Positions 17,799 to 28,429 of a stretch of 64,000 nt of DNA are shown here, piece by piece. Position 1 is the first letter of the stretch, and each line of letters starts with the position of its first letter. The DNA is from Pseudoalteromonas sp. R3. GTDB lineage: Bacteria > Pseudomonadota > Gammaproteobacteria > Enterobacterales > Alteromonadaceae. Under the pieces are notes generated by a model. The model was not told where the DNA came from. It searched no databases and saw only the letters and a list, made by a program, of their open reading frames with translations. The stretch is from the NCBI RefSeq assembly GCF_004014715.1, contig NZ_CP034835.1:3410001-3474000 (forward strand), written 5' to 3'. A program made the translations under genes and the position numbers.

Positions 17799-19571
17799 CT
17801 ACGCCAGCTCTACTATGGCATCGCCAGCCGATACAGAGTCGCCTTCATTGACCAGGATATCGGCAATTTTACCGCTGTGGGTCGCCCGCACTTCGGTCTC
17901 CATCTTCATCGCTTCCATAATCAATACCAGATCACCCTGCTCTACCACATCTCCACGTCGAGCATGCAGTTTAAAAATATTACCCGCCAGCGGTGCGTTT
18001 AGCGTTTCACCACTGCTGAGAGATGCCGACTGAGGCATTAGCTCGCTGTCCTTCACAGCGACTTCCTGTAATTCACCACCTGGTGCTACTACTACGTTGT
18101 ACACTTTGCCATCGACCTGAACACTATAACGCTCCTGTGCTGATTTCGACCGTGTCGGTTTAAGTGCCGCAGAGTCATTCTGAACCAATTCAGGCTTAGG
18201 CTCGAATGCGTCTGGGTTATCACGGTTTTGCAGGAACTTCAGGCCAATTTGAGGAAACAGGGCGTAGGTAAGCACATCATCAACCACGGCTTCACTGAGA
18301 CTCAACTGCAGACTGCTCGCCTTCTCCAGTAAGTCAGATTCAAGCTGTGAAAGCTCTGGCTCGATTAGGTCTGCCGGGCGGCAGGTGATCGCATCTGCGC
18401 CATCAAGCACTCGCTGCTGCAAAGCTTGATCGACCGGTGCGGGGGTTTTCCCGTATTCGCCTTTGAGGACACCCGCGGTTTCTTTGGTGATGGTTTTGTA
18501 GCGCTCTCCTGTCAGGACATTCAGTACCGCCTGAGTTCCGACGATTTGAGAGGTCGGTGTCACCAATGGCAAAAAGCCCAAATCTTGACGTACAGATGGG
18601 ATTTCCTTGAGCACCTCATCAAGACGGTCTCCGGCACCTTGCTCTTTGAGCTGATTTTCCATATTGGTCAGCATACCTCCCGGAACTTGCGCCGATAAAA
18701 TACGCCCATCAACCCCTTTTAGACTGCCCTCAAAGGCTGCGTACTTTTTACGGACATCACGGAAGTAAGCAGCAATTTCTTCAAGTTGTAATAAGTCCAG
18801 TCCGGTATCCCGTTCAGTGCCCTCAACGATCGACACCAAAGTCTCTGTGGCACTGTGACCGTAGGTCATACTCATGGAAGAGATGGCGGTATCCAGCATA
18901 TCGATGCCTGCATCCACCGCTTTTTGGTACGTTGCGGTACTCAGGCCCGTAGTAGCATGACATTGCATGGCGATTGGTACAGACACCGTGTTTTTCAGCT
19001 CACGGATCAACACTTCGGCATCATAAGGTTTAAGTAAGCCCGCCATGTCTTTAATACAGATTGAATGGCACCCCATTTGCTCCAACTGTTTGGCTTGTGC
19101 AAGCCACATATCCAGTGTATGCACCGGACTGACAGTGTAAGAGATTGTGCCCTGCGCATGCGCACCCACTTTAATGGCAGCACGAATCGCGGTTTCCAGA
19201 TTACGCACATCATTCATGGCATCAAAAATTCGGAAAACATCAACGCCATTGTGGTGAGCACGCTCAACAAACTTTTCAACGACATCGTCAGCATAATGCC
19301 GATATCCCAGCAAGTTCTGGCCACGCAACAACATCTGTTGCTTAGTGTTGGGCATAGCCTCTTTTAGAGCGCGGATCCGATACCAGGGATCTTCACCCAA
19401 ATACCGTATACAGGCATCAAAAGTGGCTCCTCCCCAGGATTCGACTGACCAGTAACCAATCTGATCCAGTTTCTCAGCAATTGGCAGCATATCTTCCAGG
19501 CGCATACGAGTGGCTAATAGCGATTGATGTGCATCACGCAGTACCAATTCTGTAAGTTTGAGCTGTGACAT
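17799..19571 (-). CDS. oadA: Oxaloacetate decarboxylase alpha subunit (biotin-carrying carboxyltransferase)
   Basis: 590 aa. The N-terminal carboxyltransferase TIM barrel begins [19 protein letters not shown], with FRIFDAMND and [10 protein letters not shown] (metal-binding His). A conserved PYC_OADA domain follows, then a variable linker (about 470-515) and a C-terminal biotinyl domain with [10 protein letters not shown], the Lys being the biotin site. It transfers the carboxyl group of oxaloacetate to biotin at the cytoplasmic face of OadB. Middle gene of the operon. Confidence 0.96.
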   Translation of the reverse strand: MSQLKLTELVLRDAHQSLLATRMRLEDMLPIAEKLDQIGYWSVESWGGATFDACIRYLGEDPWYRIRALKEAMPNTKQQMLLRGQNLLGYRHYADDVVEKFVERAHHNGVDVFRIFDAMNDVRNLETAIRAAIKVGAHAQGTISYTVSPVHTLDMWLAQAKQLEQMGCHSICIKDMAGLLKPYDAEVLIRELKNTVSVPIAMQCHATTGLSTATYQKAVDAGIDMLDTAISSMSMTYGHSATETLVSIVEGTERDTGLDLLQLEEIAAYFRDVRKKYAAFEGSLKGVDGRILSAQVPGGMLTNMENQLKEQGAGDRLDEVLKEIPSVRQDLGFLPLVTPTSQIVGTQAVLNVLTGERYKTITKETAGVLKGEYGKTPAPVDQALQQRVLDGADAITCRPADLIEPELSQLESDLLEKASSLQLSLSEAVVDDVLTYALFPQIGLKFLQNRDNPDAFEPKPELVQNDSAALKPTRSKSAQERYSVQVDGKVYNVVVAPGGELQEVAVKDSELMPQSASLSSGETLNAPLAGNIFKLHARRGDVVEQGDLVLIMEAMKMETEVRATHSGKIADILVNEGDSVSAGDAIVELA

Positions 19572-19585
19572 AAAGGACCCCTTGA

Positions 19586-19846
19586 TTATTTTTCTGATTG
19601 GAAGTGCTGATTGCGGTATTGTGAAATCGCAGCGCTGATAGCTGCCAAATGCTCACCGGGTACCGGTTCTTCACTCGCCGGCTTTGATTTAGTTACCCGC
19701 GAACTTGGTGGTGTCTGTTCTGCCGGAGCAGCAAACCTGGATAACCCTTTCACTGCGATGATCAAAATAGACAAAAATACGAACACCCCGACCATGCCGG
19801 TAAGCATTAAGTTGGCGGCCTGAGCCAGTAAGGCTGTAATGTCCAT
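19586..19846 (-). CDS. oadG: Oxaloacetate decarboxylase gamma subunit
   Basis: 86 aa. One N-terminal span (about 13-33) followed by a Pro/Ser/Thr-rich cytoplasmic tail, the usual OadG form; the tail binds the alpha subunit and zinc in characterised enzymes. First gene of the operon, 14 bp before oadA. Upstream are two GntR-like operator sequences. Confidence 0.88.
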   Translation of the reverse strand: MDITALLAQAANLMLTGMVGVFVFLSILIIAVKGLSRFAAPAEQTPPSSRVTKSKPASEEPVPGEHLAAISAAISQYRNQHFQSEK

Positions 19847-19971
19847 CTCTGCTCTCCCCTTGTTGTTAACATTTTTTACGTGACATCATGTAGATACAAT
19901 AGATAGCCACAATTTATAGATATTTATGCAATCATCATAGCAAAAAAGGTCGCTTTGTAAACTTATGTGTA

Positions 19972-19988
19972 AATTGGTATTACCAATT
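19972..19988. promoter_or_regulatory. GntR (PdhR/LldR-like) operator
   Basis: Perfect 17-bp palindrome AATTGGTATTACCAATT, matching the TTGGTnnnACCAA core known for PdhR- and LldR-type GntR regulators, which respond to pyruvate or lactate. It lies 126 bp upstream of the oadG start. Control of oxaloacetate/pyruvate metabolism by such a regulator would be logical, but is inferred. Confidence 0.65.
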
Positions 19989-20144
19989 AAAATAAACACA
20001 TAAATTCAACCTGTTACAATATTCCAAATGAATATTTAATGAAAACAGCCAAATAAATATGAAAAATAGTCAAGATACCTGACAAAAATAGAGAGGTGGC
20101 ATAAAAAATATTCACTGAGGCAGGATCCCAGAACGGAAACATAC

Positions 20145-20160
20145 AATTGGTATGACCAAG
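20145..20160. promoter_or_regulatory. Second GntR-like operator
   Basis: AATTGGTATGACCAAG keeps the same TTGGTnnnACCAA core as the site at 19972-19988, 173 bp away. It lies between oadG and the ycxB-like gene and could serve either, or allow looping. Confidence 0.55.
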
Positions 20161-20279
20161 AAGACCTTTTTAATGAATGTTAACATTTCCTGAGAGAAGC
20201 ATTCTGCAGTTTACGTAAAGTCACTCACGCAGTTGAATTCGGGGTATAATACAAAGATGAAATAACTGGAGTTGTATTT

Positions 20280-20750
20280 GTGTTTCGCTGCGAATTTATA
20301 CTGGATAAAAATTACTTTCGTGAATGTTTTGATCAATCACTGCCTTACAGCAATGTAAGCAAGCCTAAGTATGCCCTGGTCGCGTTCTTGTTCATTCTGG
20401 GCTGCGTTGCAATGTATGGCCTTGACAATGCCTATCTAGGCAACTTCTTGATTTTACTTGCGGTTTTAGAATGTATTGCACACTATTATCGGCGCCCCTG
20501 GTGGGTAGCGAGGCAAATGGTCACCCGTGCCAGTGGGAGTAAAATAACACTGGAAATTGATGAACAGGGAGTCACAGCAACCAATCCTTATAAATCGTAT
20601 CAGATACGTTGGGAAGATGTGCATGAGATCGCAGAAACGGAATTAGGTGTGGTCTTAGTGCGAGCAGGTACAAATCAATACATCTCAAAAGAAGCTCTGT
20701 CCAAAGAAGCGTTGAGCTTTATTCTAAGCAAAAAAAATAGCCACGACTGA
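20280..20750 (+). CDS. YcxB-like membrane protein
   Basis: 156 aa with GTG start (TGGAG about 9 bp upstream). Two close membrane spans (about 34-75) follow a short N-terminal segment; the C-terminal soluble half (VTATNPYKSYQIRWEDVHEI, then ISKEALS) is the YcxB-type PH-like fold. Function unknown. Its stop codon lies inside the loop of its own terminator. Confidence 0.75.
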   Translation: MFRCEFILDKNYFRECFDQSLPYSNVSKPKYALVAFLFILGCVAMYGLDNAYLGNFLILLAVLECIAHYYRRPWWVARQMVTRASGSKITLEIDEQGVTATNPYKSYQIRWEDVHEIAETELGVVLVRAGTNQYISKEALSKEALSFILSKKNSHD

Positions 20751-20763
20751 GTGGCTACTTTTT
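20738..20763 (+). terminator. Intrinsic terminator of the ycxB-like gene
   Basis: TAGCCAC, loop GACTGA (containing the stop codon TGA), GTGGCTA, then CTTTTT. A-run on the other side: it may also stop csrA transcripts from the opposite strand. Confidence 0.88.
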
Positions 20764-20802
20764 CGAATTCTACCGGGCATGTACGCCTGGAATGGCCGTG
20801 TC

Positions 20803-20994
20803 TTACATATTACCCGTTGTTGGGTTAGACTTTTCAGCCTGAATACGCATGTAGATCTCTTCACGGTGTACAGAAACATCTTTAGGGGCGTTAACGCCAA
20901 TACGAACTTGATTTCCTTTAACACCTAATACGGTTACAGTTACTTCATCACCTATCATTAGAGTTTCGCCTACACGGCGAGTTAGAATTAGCAT
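20803..20994 (-). CDS. csrA: Carbon storage regulator CsrA, RNA-binding translational regulator
   Basis: 63 aa, standard length. It begins [20 protein letters not shown] and includes [15 protein letters not shown], whose Arg (VHREE) and N-terminal Leu/Arg residues contact GGA motifs in target mRNAs. CsrA controls motility, biofilm and carbon flux. It follows alaS-lysC in the order common to Vibrio and Shewanella. Confidence 0.98.
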   Translation of the reverse strand: MLILTRRVGETLMIGDEVTVTVLGVKGNQVRIGVNAPKDVSVHREEIYMRIQAEKSNPTTGNM

Positions 20995-21084
20995 TCTCTT
21001 GCTCCTGTTATTCCAAAATTTAAAAGATTCCGCGTCTTGTTCATTTTAATGAAAAGTTTCCGTAAAAGTAAGCAAAATTATTGC

Positions 21085-22304
21085 TTAATCGTCACTTTCC
21101 AGTTTAAAAGCGTCATGCAGAGCACGTACTGCTAACTCAAGATATCGCTCATCGATTAATACTGAAATCTTTATTTCTGAGGTTGCAACTAACAAGGGTG
21201 AAATATTCTCTGCTGCCAGCGCAGAAAAGAATGTACCGACGTTCGCTGAATGCGATTTTAACCCCACCCCTACCGCTGATATTTTTGCAACCGCTGAATT
21301 ACTAACGATTTCAACTGCTCCAAACGTATGCTGATGCGTCCTGAGCACATCCAGCGCCTGCAGATGATCATTGCTATGCACAGTTAAAGCATAGTCTATT
21401 TTGCCAGTCTGTTGATTCATTTGACTGATCATGTCTACTTCTATGGCATATTCGCCAAAGAGTGACAAGATTGCAGCCAAGGTTGCAGGGCTCTCAGGTA
21501 CCTGCCTGACAATCAGTAGACATTCATCTTTCTGATGGGCAATCCCTGATACCACTTTATTATTCATGGGGTTGTCCTCGTAGTTTATCAAGGTCCCGGC
21601 ATCTGGCTTGAAGGTAGATAAAACCCGCAATGGTAGTTTATAACGCCCCGCAGCCTCAACGGAGCGTATCTGCAACACCTTAGCACCTAAGCTCGCAAGC
21701 TCCAGCATCTCCTCAAACGTGACCTGAGTCATACGGCGAGCTTTGGGTTCGATACGGGGATCACAGGTGTAGACACCATCAACATCGGTATAAATCTGAC
21801 ACTCATCCGCACCAAGTGCAGCAGCTATTTCGACCGCGCTGGTATCCGTTCCCCCCGGCCCAGGGTGGTAATATTACCTTCCTGGTCGCGCCCCTGAAAA
21901 CCAGCAATGATACTAATATGATGCTGTTCCAGTTCCTGACGCAGGCGAGCCGTCTCAATATGTGTGATGCGCGCCCGGCCAAACATGTTGTCAGTGTAGA
22001 TACCAACCTGCTCAGCCAACATACTGATCGCGGAGTGGCCACGTTTGATAATAGCCATCGCCAGCAAAGCAATGGACACCTGCTCACCGGTAGTCAGCAG
22101 AACGTCGAGCTCTCTGGGGTTGGGCTGTGCATCTATCTGCTTGGCAAGCTCAATCAAACGATTAGTTTCACCAGACATCGCCGACAGTACCACCACGACT
22201 TGATGGCCAGCCTGTCGGGTTCTGACTACCAAGTCGGCGACCGCTTCGATGCGGTCAATAGACCCCACCGAAGTGCCACCAAACTTTTGAACAATAAGGG
22301 CCAC
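21085..22304 (-). CDS. lysC: Aspartate kinase, reading frame broken once (frameshifted as sequenced)
   Basis: GTG start at 22304. The N-terminal part (VQKFGGTSVGSIDRIEAVAD; GFQGRDQEGNITTLGRG) and the C-terminal part (VYTCDPRIEPKARRMTQVTF plus two ACT domains to residue about 405) are both typical of monofunctional aspartokinase, the first enzyme of the Lys/Thr/Met pathway. They are in different frames: at 21851-21856 the minus strand has six G where seven would give GRGGTDTSAVEIAAALGAD. Read with that G restored it is one intact ACT-regulated kinase. It starts 3 bp after the alaS stop, so it is likely cotranscribed. No lysine riboswitch is present in that gap. Confidence 0.9.
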
Positions 22305-22307
22305 GTG

Positions 22308-24912
22308 TTATTGCGTTTTCTCAGCCAGCCATGCAGGAACACTGGCCAGTGCCGCATCCAGGTTCTGAGGTTCAGAACCGCCAGCCTGCGCCATATCCGG
22401 ACGGCCGCCACCTTTACCACCCACCTGAGCAGCCATATGGTTAACAAGCTCGCCCGCTTTCACACGGCCAACCAAATCTTTGGTTACACCTGCGATCAGG
22501 CTAACTTTGTCACCATTGGCCACGCCCAGCGCGATAACGCCTGAGCCCATCTTGTTCTTGAGGTCATCAACCATGCCACGCAGTGCTTTCGACTCGGTTC
22601 CAGCCACATTCGCAACCAGCACTTTAATGCCGTTGATGTCAGTCGCCGACTCTAGTAGCGAAGCACCAGCAGCACTTGCCAGTTTATCGTTAAGCTGAGA
22701 CACCTGCTTTTCTAGCCCCTTGGCTTTTTCAATCAGGGCCGCCACTTTGTCCAGCGCACTGCTGTTGTCGCCTTTCACCAGGGCTGCAATTTCTGCTAGC
22801 GTTTGCTCTTGATCCGCAACGTAAGCAATGGCCTCAGCACACCGTTACCGCTTCGATACGACGCACACCTGCAGCAATGCCGCCTTCAGAGACAATCTTA
22901 AACAAGCCAATGTCGCCAGCGCGAGATACGTGTGTACCACCACACAGCTCAATAGAATAGTCGCCAATTGATACGACACGTACTTCATCGTCGTATTTTT
23001 CGCCGAACAGTGCCATAGCCCCTTTTTCTTTGGCTGCATCTATGTCCATTAACTCAGTATTGAGTGCGAAGTTTGTACGGATCTGGGCATTCACGGCATC
23101 TTCAATCTCACGTAGTTGGGCTTTACTGACCCCTTCGAAGTGAGAAAAGTCAAAGCGCAGCTTGTCTGCCATGACCAACGAGCCTTTTTGAGCAACATGC
23201 TCACCCAGTGCCTGACGCAGCGCTTCGTGTAAAATGTGGGTGGCTGTATGGTTTTTCTTAATGTTTTCACGGCGCGCCGTATCCACCTGAGCATCCGCTT
23301 TGTCATTCACGCCGATGCGGCCTGTTACCTGACCGTGATGCGCAATGGCATTACCCAGCTTTTGCGTGTCTGTGACAATAAACTCACCCGCCGCAACTTT
23401 CAGGCTACCGGTATCGCCAACCTGACCACCTGATTCGGCGTAAAACGGTGTGCGGTCCAGTACCACAATACCCGTATCACCGTCTTCAAGCACAGATACC
23501 GACTGGCCTTCTTTGAACAACTCCACAACAGTACCAGTGTAATGCGTGGCATCGTAGCCTTTAAAGTCTGACGATTTTTCAGATTTCAGCTGCTCGTTGT
23601 AGTCGGCACCGAACTTACCGGCCTGCTGAGCCATCTTACGTTGAGTTTCCATGCAGTCTTTAAAGCCGCGCTCATCTATGGTCATAAAACGCTCACGAGC
23701 CACATCAGCGGTCAGGTCAGCCGGGAAACCATAGGTATCATATAGCTTAAATACCACATCACCCGGGATCACATCGCCTTCGAGTGAGGCCAAATGCTCT
23801 TCCAGGATAGCCAGACCACGGTCCAGCGTCTTACCAAATTGCTCTTCTTCAATACGCAGTACCTTCTCGATGATGGCACCTTGTTTAACCAGCTCAGGGT
23901 AAGCGTCACCCATCTGCTCACTCAGTGCACTGACCAGCTGATAGAAGAATGCGTCTTTGGCACCTAGCTTGTTACCATGACGCACTGCACGGCGAATAAT
24001 ACGACGCAATACATAACCGCGCCCTTCATTAGATGGCATCACACCGTCTGCAATCAAAAAGGCACAAGAACGAATGTGGTCAGCAATCACTCGCAGTGAC
24101 TTATCTTCAAGATCCTGTGCACCGGTGACCTTGGCAGCTGCAGCAATCAATGCCTGGAACAGGTCAATTTCATAGTTGGAGTGCACGCCCTGCATGATTG
24201 CAGAAATACGCTCAAGGCCCATTCCTGTGTCAACTGATTGCTTAGGCAGTGGCTCCATCGTGCCATCGGCATGACGGTTATACTGCATAAATACCAGGTT
24301 CCAGATCTCAATAAAGCGGTCGCCGTCTTCTTCCGGCGAGCCCGGAGGTCCACCCCAAATTTCTTCGCCATGGTCAAAAAAGATTTCAGAACAAGGACCA
24401 CAAGGGCCTGTGTCACCCATCGACCAGAAGTTGTCCGATGTAGCGATCCGAATGATCTTATCTTCCGGAACACCCATCTCTTTCGCCCAGATGTCGTAAG
24501 CTTCCTGGTCTTCGTGATAAACAGTCACCAGCAGCTTTTCTTTGGGAAGCTTGATTTCTTCTGTCAAAAACTCCCAGGCAAAACGAATGGCATCTTTTTT
24601 AAAGTAATCACCGAAACTAAAATTACCCAGCATCTCGAAAAAGGTATGGTGACGAGCGGTATAACCTACATTTTCCAGGTCATTATGTTTACCACCGGCA
24701 CGCACACAGCGCTGTGAGCTGGTCGCTCGGTTATAAGGGCGTTTCTCACCACCTAAAAACACATCTTTAAACTGCACCATTCCGGCATTGGTAAATAACA
24801 ACGTGGCGTCATTACCTGGGATCAGTGAACTTGAAGGTACCACCTGGTGTTGTTGTTTGGCAAAGTAGTCTAGAAAGCTCTGCCTTATCTGTGCGGTCGT
24901 CATCTGCTGCAT
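22308..24912 (-). CDS. alaS: Alanyl-tRNA synthetase, reading frame broken once (frameshifted as sequenced)
   Basis: The catalytic domain ([36 protein letters not shown]), tRNA-recognition domain, editing domain with the zinc-binding motifs [13 protein letters not shown] and CGGTHVSR, and, in another frame, the coiled-coil/DHHA1 C-Ala domain ([36 protein letters not shown]) are all present. At 22836-22845 one extra base shifts the frame right after RRIEAVT; without it the chain continues as [13 protein letters not shown]. About 868 aa when repaired. A GTG at 24951 would extend the N-terminus by 13 aa; ATG 24912 fits family length better. alaS is essential, so a sequencing error is likely. Confidence 0.92.
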
Positions 24913-24950
24913 GTGCTCATTACCCTTTTTTGCTGCTCTAGTGACAGACA

Positions 24951-25421
24951 CTACTCACCCTGTGAGTGTGCCTCGATAGCATAATCTATTTCGTCATAAC
25001 GGAACCCGCGCGACATCATGTAGCGAATTCGTTTTGACTTTTCTTTATAATCCAATTGATTTGTCGACCGGCTATATTTTTTTTCATAGGCGCGTAATGC
25101 CACACTAAACCAGTCGACTTCTTGTTCTTCTATTAGGTGTTGTAAATATGATTTATCGACACCTTTACGCTGTGCATCCATCATAACACGTTTTTCGCCC
25201 AACCCTTTGGCAACTTGCTGTGATAAAAAGCTGGCACTATAACGTTTATCGTCGAGATAGCCCAACGACTCCAGCCAGTCAAGCAAGCGTGTAATATACC
25301 CATCTTCGGCGTCTTTTGCCCGTAACTTTTGGGCCAGTAACTGACGTGAATATTCCTGCCGGGACAATAGCCAAAGTGCGTAATTCTTTAGCTTCTTTTC
25401 ATGTTCCTGCTTTTCATCCAT
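24951..25421 (-). CDS. recX: RecX regulatory protein
   Basis: 156 aa. It contains [16 protein letters not shown] and the tandem three-helix repeats typical of RecX ([54 protein letters not shown]). RecX caps and inhibits RecA filaments. It usually follows recA directly, but here the upstream neighbour is a membrane protein gene, so recA must lie elsewhere. Confidence 0.9.
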   Translation of the reverse strand: MDEKQEHEKKLKNYALWLLSRQEYSRQLLAQKLRAKDAEDGYITRLLDWLESLGYLDDKRYSASFLSQQVAKGLGEKRVMMDAQRKGVDKSYLQHLIEEQEVDWFSVALRAYEKKYSRSTNQLDYKEKSKRIRYMMSRGFRYDEIDYAIEAHSQGE

Positions 25422-26220
25422 TAGGCGTCAAACCGGCCGCTTTGTGTTTGTGACTGTGACGATCCATCATCAGAGGGGGCTGGCGGCTGCGAAGTGGAGA
25501 CAATCGCCTGAAATGACACAAAAAAGCCAATGTAAGCAATCGGCATCACGACGATTAGCGGCACTAAAGACATGGGGATACACAACAGCATTAGCATGGC
25601 AACCACAGCGCCAAATACCGTTAGCGGCGCCATATTGCGATAAAACACGGTTAATGACTGTTTCATGGCCTGAATAATGCTCACTTCCCCCGGAAGAAAA
25701 CAAGAGGCAACGCATAGGCAAACGCCATCATAGCAACCGATTGCACCACGACGAAAATAGCCACATCCGCAAATGTTATCTGAGCAAGTACTTGCGCAAA
25801 CACATCCGCCTGCTCGCTCTGTTCATCAACGCTTTGTAGCATTTCCAGCGCTGGGCCAAATAAAACACTCAGTAAGGCGCTCAAAAGCAACGCCACGCCC
25901 ATTTGGTACAGACCGAATCGAAACAGGTTTAGTCGCCGACCTTTAGTAGAAAACGGAGCCAAAATATCGGCCAATGTAATGTTCTGACCCTGCTGTTTTT
26001 TCACCACGGCCAGATAAAAGCCGGCAGTGAGAAACGGCGATGCTAAAACAGCAACCAGCTGCAACGGTGGAAAAACAAATGGCACCAGGCTCACAACAAC
26101 CATGAGCAGGTACATCATTACAAAAGTAACAGGTTGGGATTTGAAAATAATCCATCCGGCTTTAAGCCATTGCAAGCCAAATCCTGCGGTAAACGTTTTA
26201 AATTCTGTTGGCATATTCAT
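25421..26220 (-). CDS. BPSS1780-type multi-span membrane protein, frame broken once
   Basis: The first part (to 25681) begins MNMPTEFKTFTAGFGLQWLK and has four spans; the second part (25421-25684, SIIQAMKQSLTVFYRNMAPL onward) has two more and a Ser/Gln/Pro tail. Together (about 266 aa) they form one protein of the BPSS1780 membrane family, whose function is unknown. At 25681-25690 the minus strand has CGGGGG; one more G would read R-G-E-V-S-I-I and join the parts. The alternative is two coupled genes with a GTGA overlap, but family homology of both parts to one chain argues against it. Start is ATG 26220 or 26214. It abuts recX. Confidence 0.7.
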
Positions 26221-26299
26221 CAATTCGTTGTGAAACAAGTCGATTATACTGGGTCATAGAGGGACTTAAAAGCTCAGACTGGGGAAATTTCAACTCGTT

Positions 26300-26355
26300 G
26301 TCGGCTGGCGAATGAGCCGACACTGGTCAATCTAGAAATCAGACCGGCCAGTGTC
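26300..26355. terminator. Two overlapping hairpins downstream of ribA
   Basis: GTCGGCT/AGCCGAC at 26300-26321 shares bases with GACACTGGTC/GACC-CCAGTGTC at 26319-26355, so the two stems exclude each other. They lie just after the ribA stop on the minus strand and before the BPSS1780-type gene. No T-run is present; a role as terminator or attenuator is inferred. Confidence 0.45.
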
Positions 26356-26366
26356 ATAACACAGGC

Positions 26367-26999
26367 CTACATTTCATCCTGTTTCTTGATCTTTTTTATA
26401 TCAAGCATGTGCGACCCATGTTTCACCTTGGTTTCCAGATAATTGCGATTCCCGGCAACACCCACCTTGACATGGGCATGGGTACCCACAACTTCTTCAA
26501 CCTGGATCCCTGCCTCTCTTAGTGCGTTGAGCTTACGGGGGTTATTTGTCATCAAGCGAACATGATCCAAGCCCAATGCCTGTAGCATCAGTACTGCATC
26601 TGAAAAATCCCGTAAATCATCAGCAAATCCAAGATGGTTGTTAGCTTCATAGGTATTCATGCCCTGTGATTGCAAAACATAGGCATCAATCTTGTTATAC
26701 AGACCAATCCCTCTGCCTTCCTGGCGCAAGTACAGCAACACCCCCCCCTGCTGATGCATGGCTTCAATACTTTCGTTTAGCTGCTCACCACAATCGCACC
26801 GTGATGAATGAAAAACATCACCAGTCAGGCACTCAGAGTGCATTCTGATCAGTGGTACTGACTGCTCGCTGTCGGCACGATTAAACACCAGGGCAACATG
26901 CTCCTGGCCATCTTTTAACCCTTCAAATGAGACGATTTCTGCGGGGATATGACTACGCTGCCCAACATTCAGCTCAACTCTTGCTCTTACTTGTGCCAC
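26367..26999 (-). CDS. ribA: GTP cyclohydrolase II
   Basis: 210 aa. It has the zinc site [20 protein letters not shown], the catalytic stretch [15 protein letters not shown] and the C-terminal [17 protein letters not shown]. It converts GTP to the pyrimidine precursor of riboflavin and releases formate and pyrophosphate. Stand-alone RibA (not fused to RibB). A perfect palindrome lies 27 bp upstream; no FMN riboswitch is visible. Confidence 0.96.
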   Translation of the reverse strand: MAQVRARVELNVGQRSHIPAEIVSFEGLKDGQEHVALVFNRADSEQSVPLIRMHSECLTGDVFHSSRCDCGEQLNESIEAMHQQGGVLLYLRQEGRGIGLYNKIDAYVLQSQGMNTYEANNHLGFADDLRDFSDAVLMLQALGLDHVRLMTNNPRKLNALREAGIQVEEVVGTHAHVKVGVAGNRNYLETKVKHGSHMLDIKKIKKQDEM

Positions 27000-27025
27000 G
27001 ACTACAAAATACCTAATTGCAAAGA

Positions 27026-27040
27026 TGTGATAATATCACA
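27026..27040. promoter_or_regulatory. Operator-like palindrome between ribA and porin-like gene
   Basis: TGTGATAATATCACA is a perfect 7-1-7 inverted repeat, 27 bp upstream of the ribA start and 160 bp before the divergent outer-membrane gene. It resembles a CRP-type TGTGA-TCACA arrangement, but with 5 instead of 6 central bases. The regulator is not known. Confidence 0.4.
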
Positions 27041-27199
27041 AAAAATACTGTAACTGACTATATGGTGGCAAAGCCACCCACTTACAAGTCCTCAGACTAA
27101 ATACTGGCAAATACACCGAACAACGCTAGGCTATTAAGAACTGCTCAGTGTCGCTCGCACTAGTGCATTTCTACTGAAATAATATCTTAATGGTAACTG

Positions 27200-28429
27200 A
27201 TGCGCTCGAAAATTGTGATGTTTTTATACTTGGTCTGGGGCCTCTCAATACCGGCTTTGGCTAATGACGTCAAAGTGGGAGGTTTTGCCACCCTGGATAT
27301 CAACATCAGCAACTCTCAAACTGCAGGGATCAGACACGTGATCTCTCAACCTGATGCCAGTTACCTGGGCGAACCCAGCTTAGCTAACTCTTCTATTGGG
27401 GTACAACTCGAATGGCAATCTTCTTCGCAACTACAATGGGTTGCGCAGACCGTGTTAAAAGAGCGCAAAGAGTACAAACTTGATTACCTCATTCAAATGG
27501 CCTTTGCTCGTTATACCTTAACGCCTAACTGGCAGCTGCGTATTGGCCGGACAGGCCTTGACCTGTATATGATGACGGAATTCCGGGATATTGGTTATGC
27601 CTTCAATTACGGCCACCCTCCGACCGAGTTTTATGCGGTAGTTCCGCATCAAAATATGGACGGCATCGACATTACTTACACTCACCTACTTAAAGAAAGT
27701 GTCCTGTCTTATAAGTTCTTTGGCGGAAAATCGAGCGCGCCGATAATCAGCGACGATGACTTTATGTGGGATGTAGAATTAGACTCTATCTATGGCTTAA
27801 GTCTGTCTGCGCAGACTGAAAATTGGTTGTTGCGCACCAACTACACCACAACTAAAGCCGGTAATACCAATGAACAACAGATACTACTGCTAAACGCGTT
27901 ACAGCAAGTACCGCAGGCTATCTGGCCAACACGACAGGCATTAATTGAGTCACTTCAGATAAAAGGCAAGCGGTTTAATTACTTCACAGTCGGTGCCAAG
28001 TATGACGATAGTCGTTGGATTATGCAGAGCGAACTTTCCTACATCGACTCAGATTCGGAGGTGCTCAACCACCTGAAAGCCGGCTATGTCAGCCTGGGGA
28101 TGCATAGCGACGATGATACCTGGCTGCTCACTTTCAGCGCCGCAAAGTCAAACAACCGCATTGATCCGGGGCCTTTGCTCACCTCACCTCAACTCACTAG
28201 CCTGTATCAAGGCGTGATCAGACATACCAACTTCTATTTGATAGACCAGCATACCTGGTCTGTCAGTTGGCGCCGTAGCTTAACCTCGACGCTGGCTGCG
28301 AAAATTCAGCTGGACCATACCCAAGTCAAGCAACTGCCGTCAGCATTCTATCTTCACAAGGGGTTGTCTTCTGCAAATCATGATAACGACTTCCAGTCTC
28401 TGGGGCTGAGCCTGAATTGGGTGTTCTAA
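27200..28429 (+). CDS. Porin-like outer-membrane beta-barrel protein
   Basis: 409 aa. Signal peptide (MRSKIVMFLYLVWGLSIPALA), then many short amphipathic strands and a C-terminal Phe (SLGLSLNWVF), the signature for BAM-dependent insertion. YTLTPNWQLRIGRTGLDLYM resembles barrel strands of porin-like proteins of Alteromonadales. The solute is unknown. Its stop overlaps the ATG of the next gene (TAATG), suggesting translational coupling with the binding protein and diguanylate cyclase. Confidence 0.8.
   Translation: MRSKIVMFLYLVWGLSIPALANDVKVGGFATLDINISNSQTAGIRHVISQPDASYLGEPSLANSSIGVQLEWQSSSQLQWVAQTVLKERKEYKLDYLIQMAFARYTLTPNWQLRIGRTGLDLYMMTEFRDIGYAFNYGHPPTEFYAVVPHQNMDGIDITYTHLLKESVLSYKFFGGKSSAPIISDDDFMWDVELDSIYGLSLSAQTENWLLRTNYTTTKAGNTNEQQILLLNALQQVPQAIWPTRQALIESLQIKGKRFNYFTVGAKYDDSRWIMQSELSYIDSDSEVLNHLKAGYVSLGMHSDDDTWLLTFSAAKSNNRIDPGPLLTSPQLTSLYQGVIRHTNFYLIDQHTWSVSWRRSLTSTLAAKIQLDHTQVKQLPSAFYLHKGLSSANHDNDFQSLGLSLNWVF

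Larger units (their letters stand above)
19847..20279. other. AT-rich divergent control region between oadGAB and ycxB-like gene
   Basis: 433 bp without a gene. It holds two TTGGTnnnACCAA palindromes (listed separately). A TATAAT at 20245-20250, 30 bp before the ycxB-like start, is a candidate -10, with no good -35 at the usual distance. The remainder is AT-rich with no further structure that I can support. Confidence 0.6.

Noticed and set aside
20995..21084. Regulatory RNA between csrA and lysC
   Set aside because: Only 90 bp of AT-rich sequence with no clear hairpin or repeated GGA motifs.
22226..22447. Antisense and alternative-frame ORFs over lysC/alaS (also 21816-22544, 24238-24717, 38621-39151)
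   Set aside because: They are shadows of strongly conserved genes on the other strand or frame, with no Shine-Dalgarno sequence or recognisable domains.
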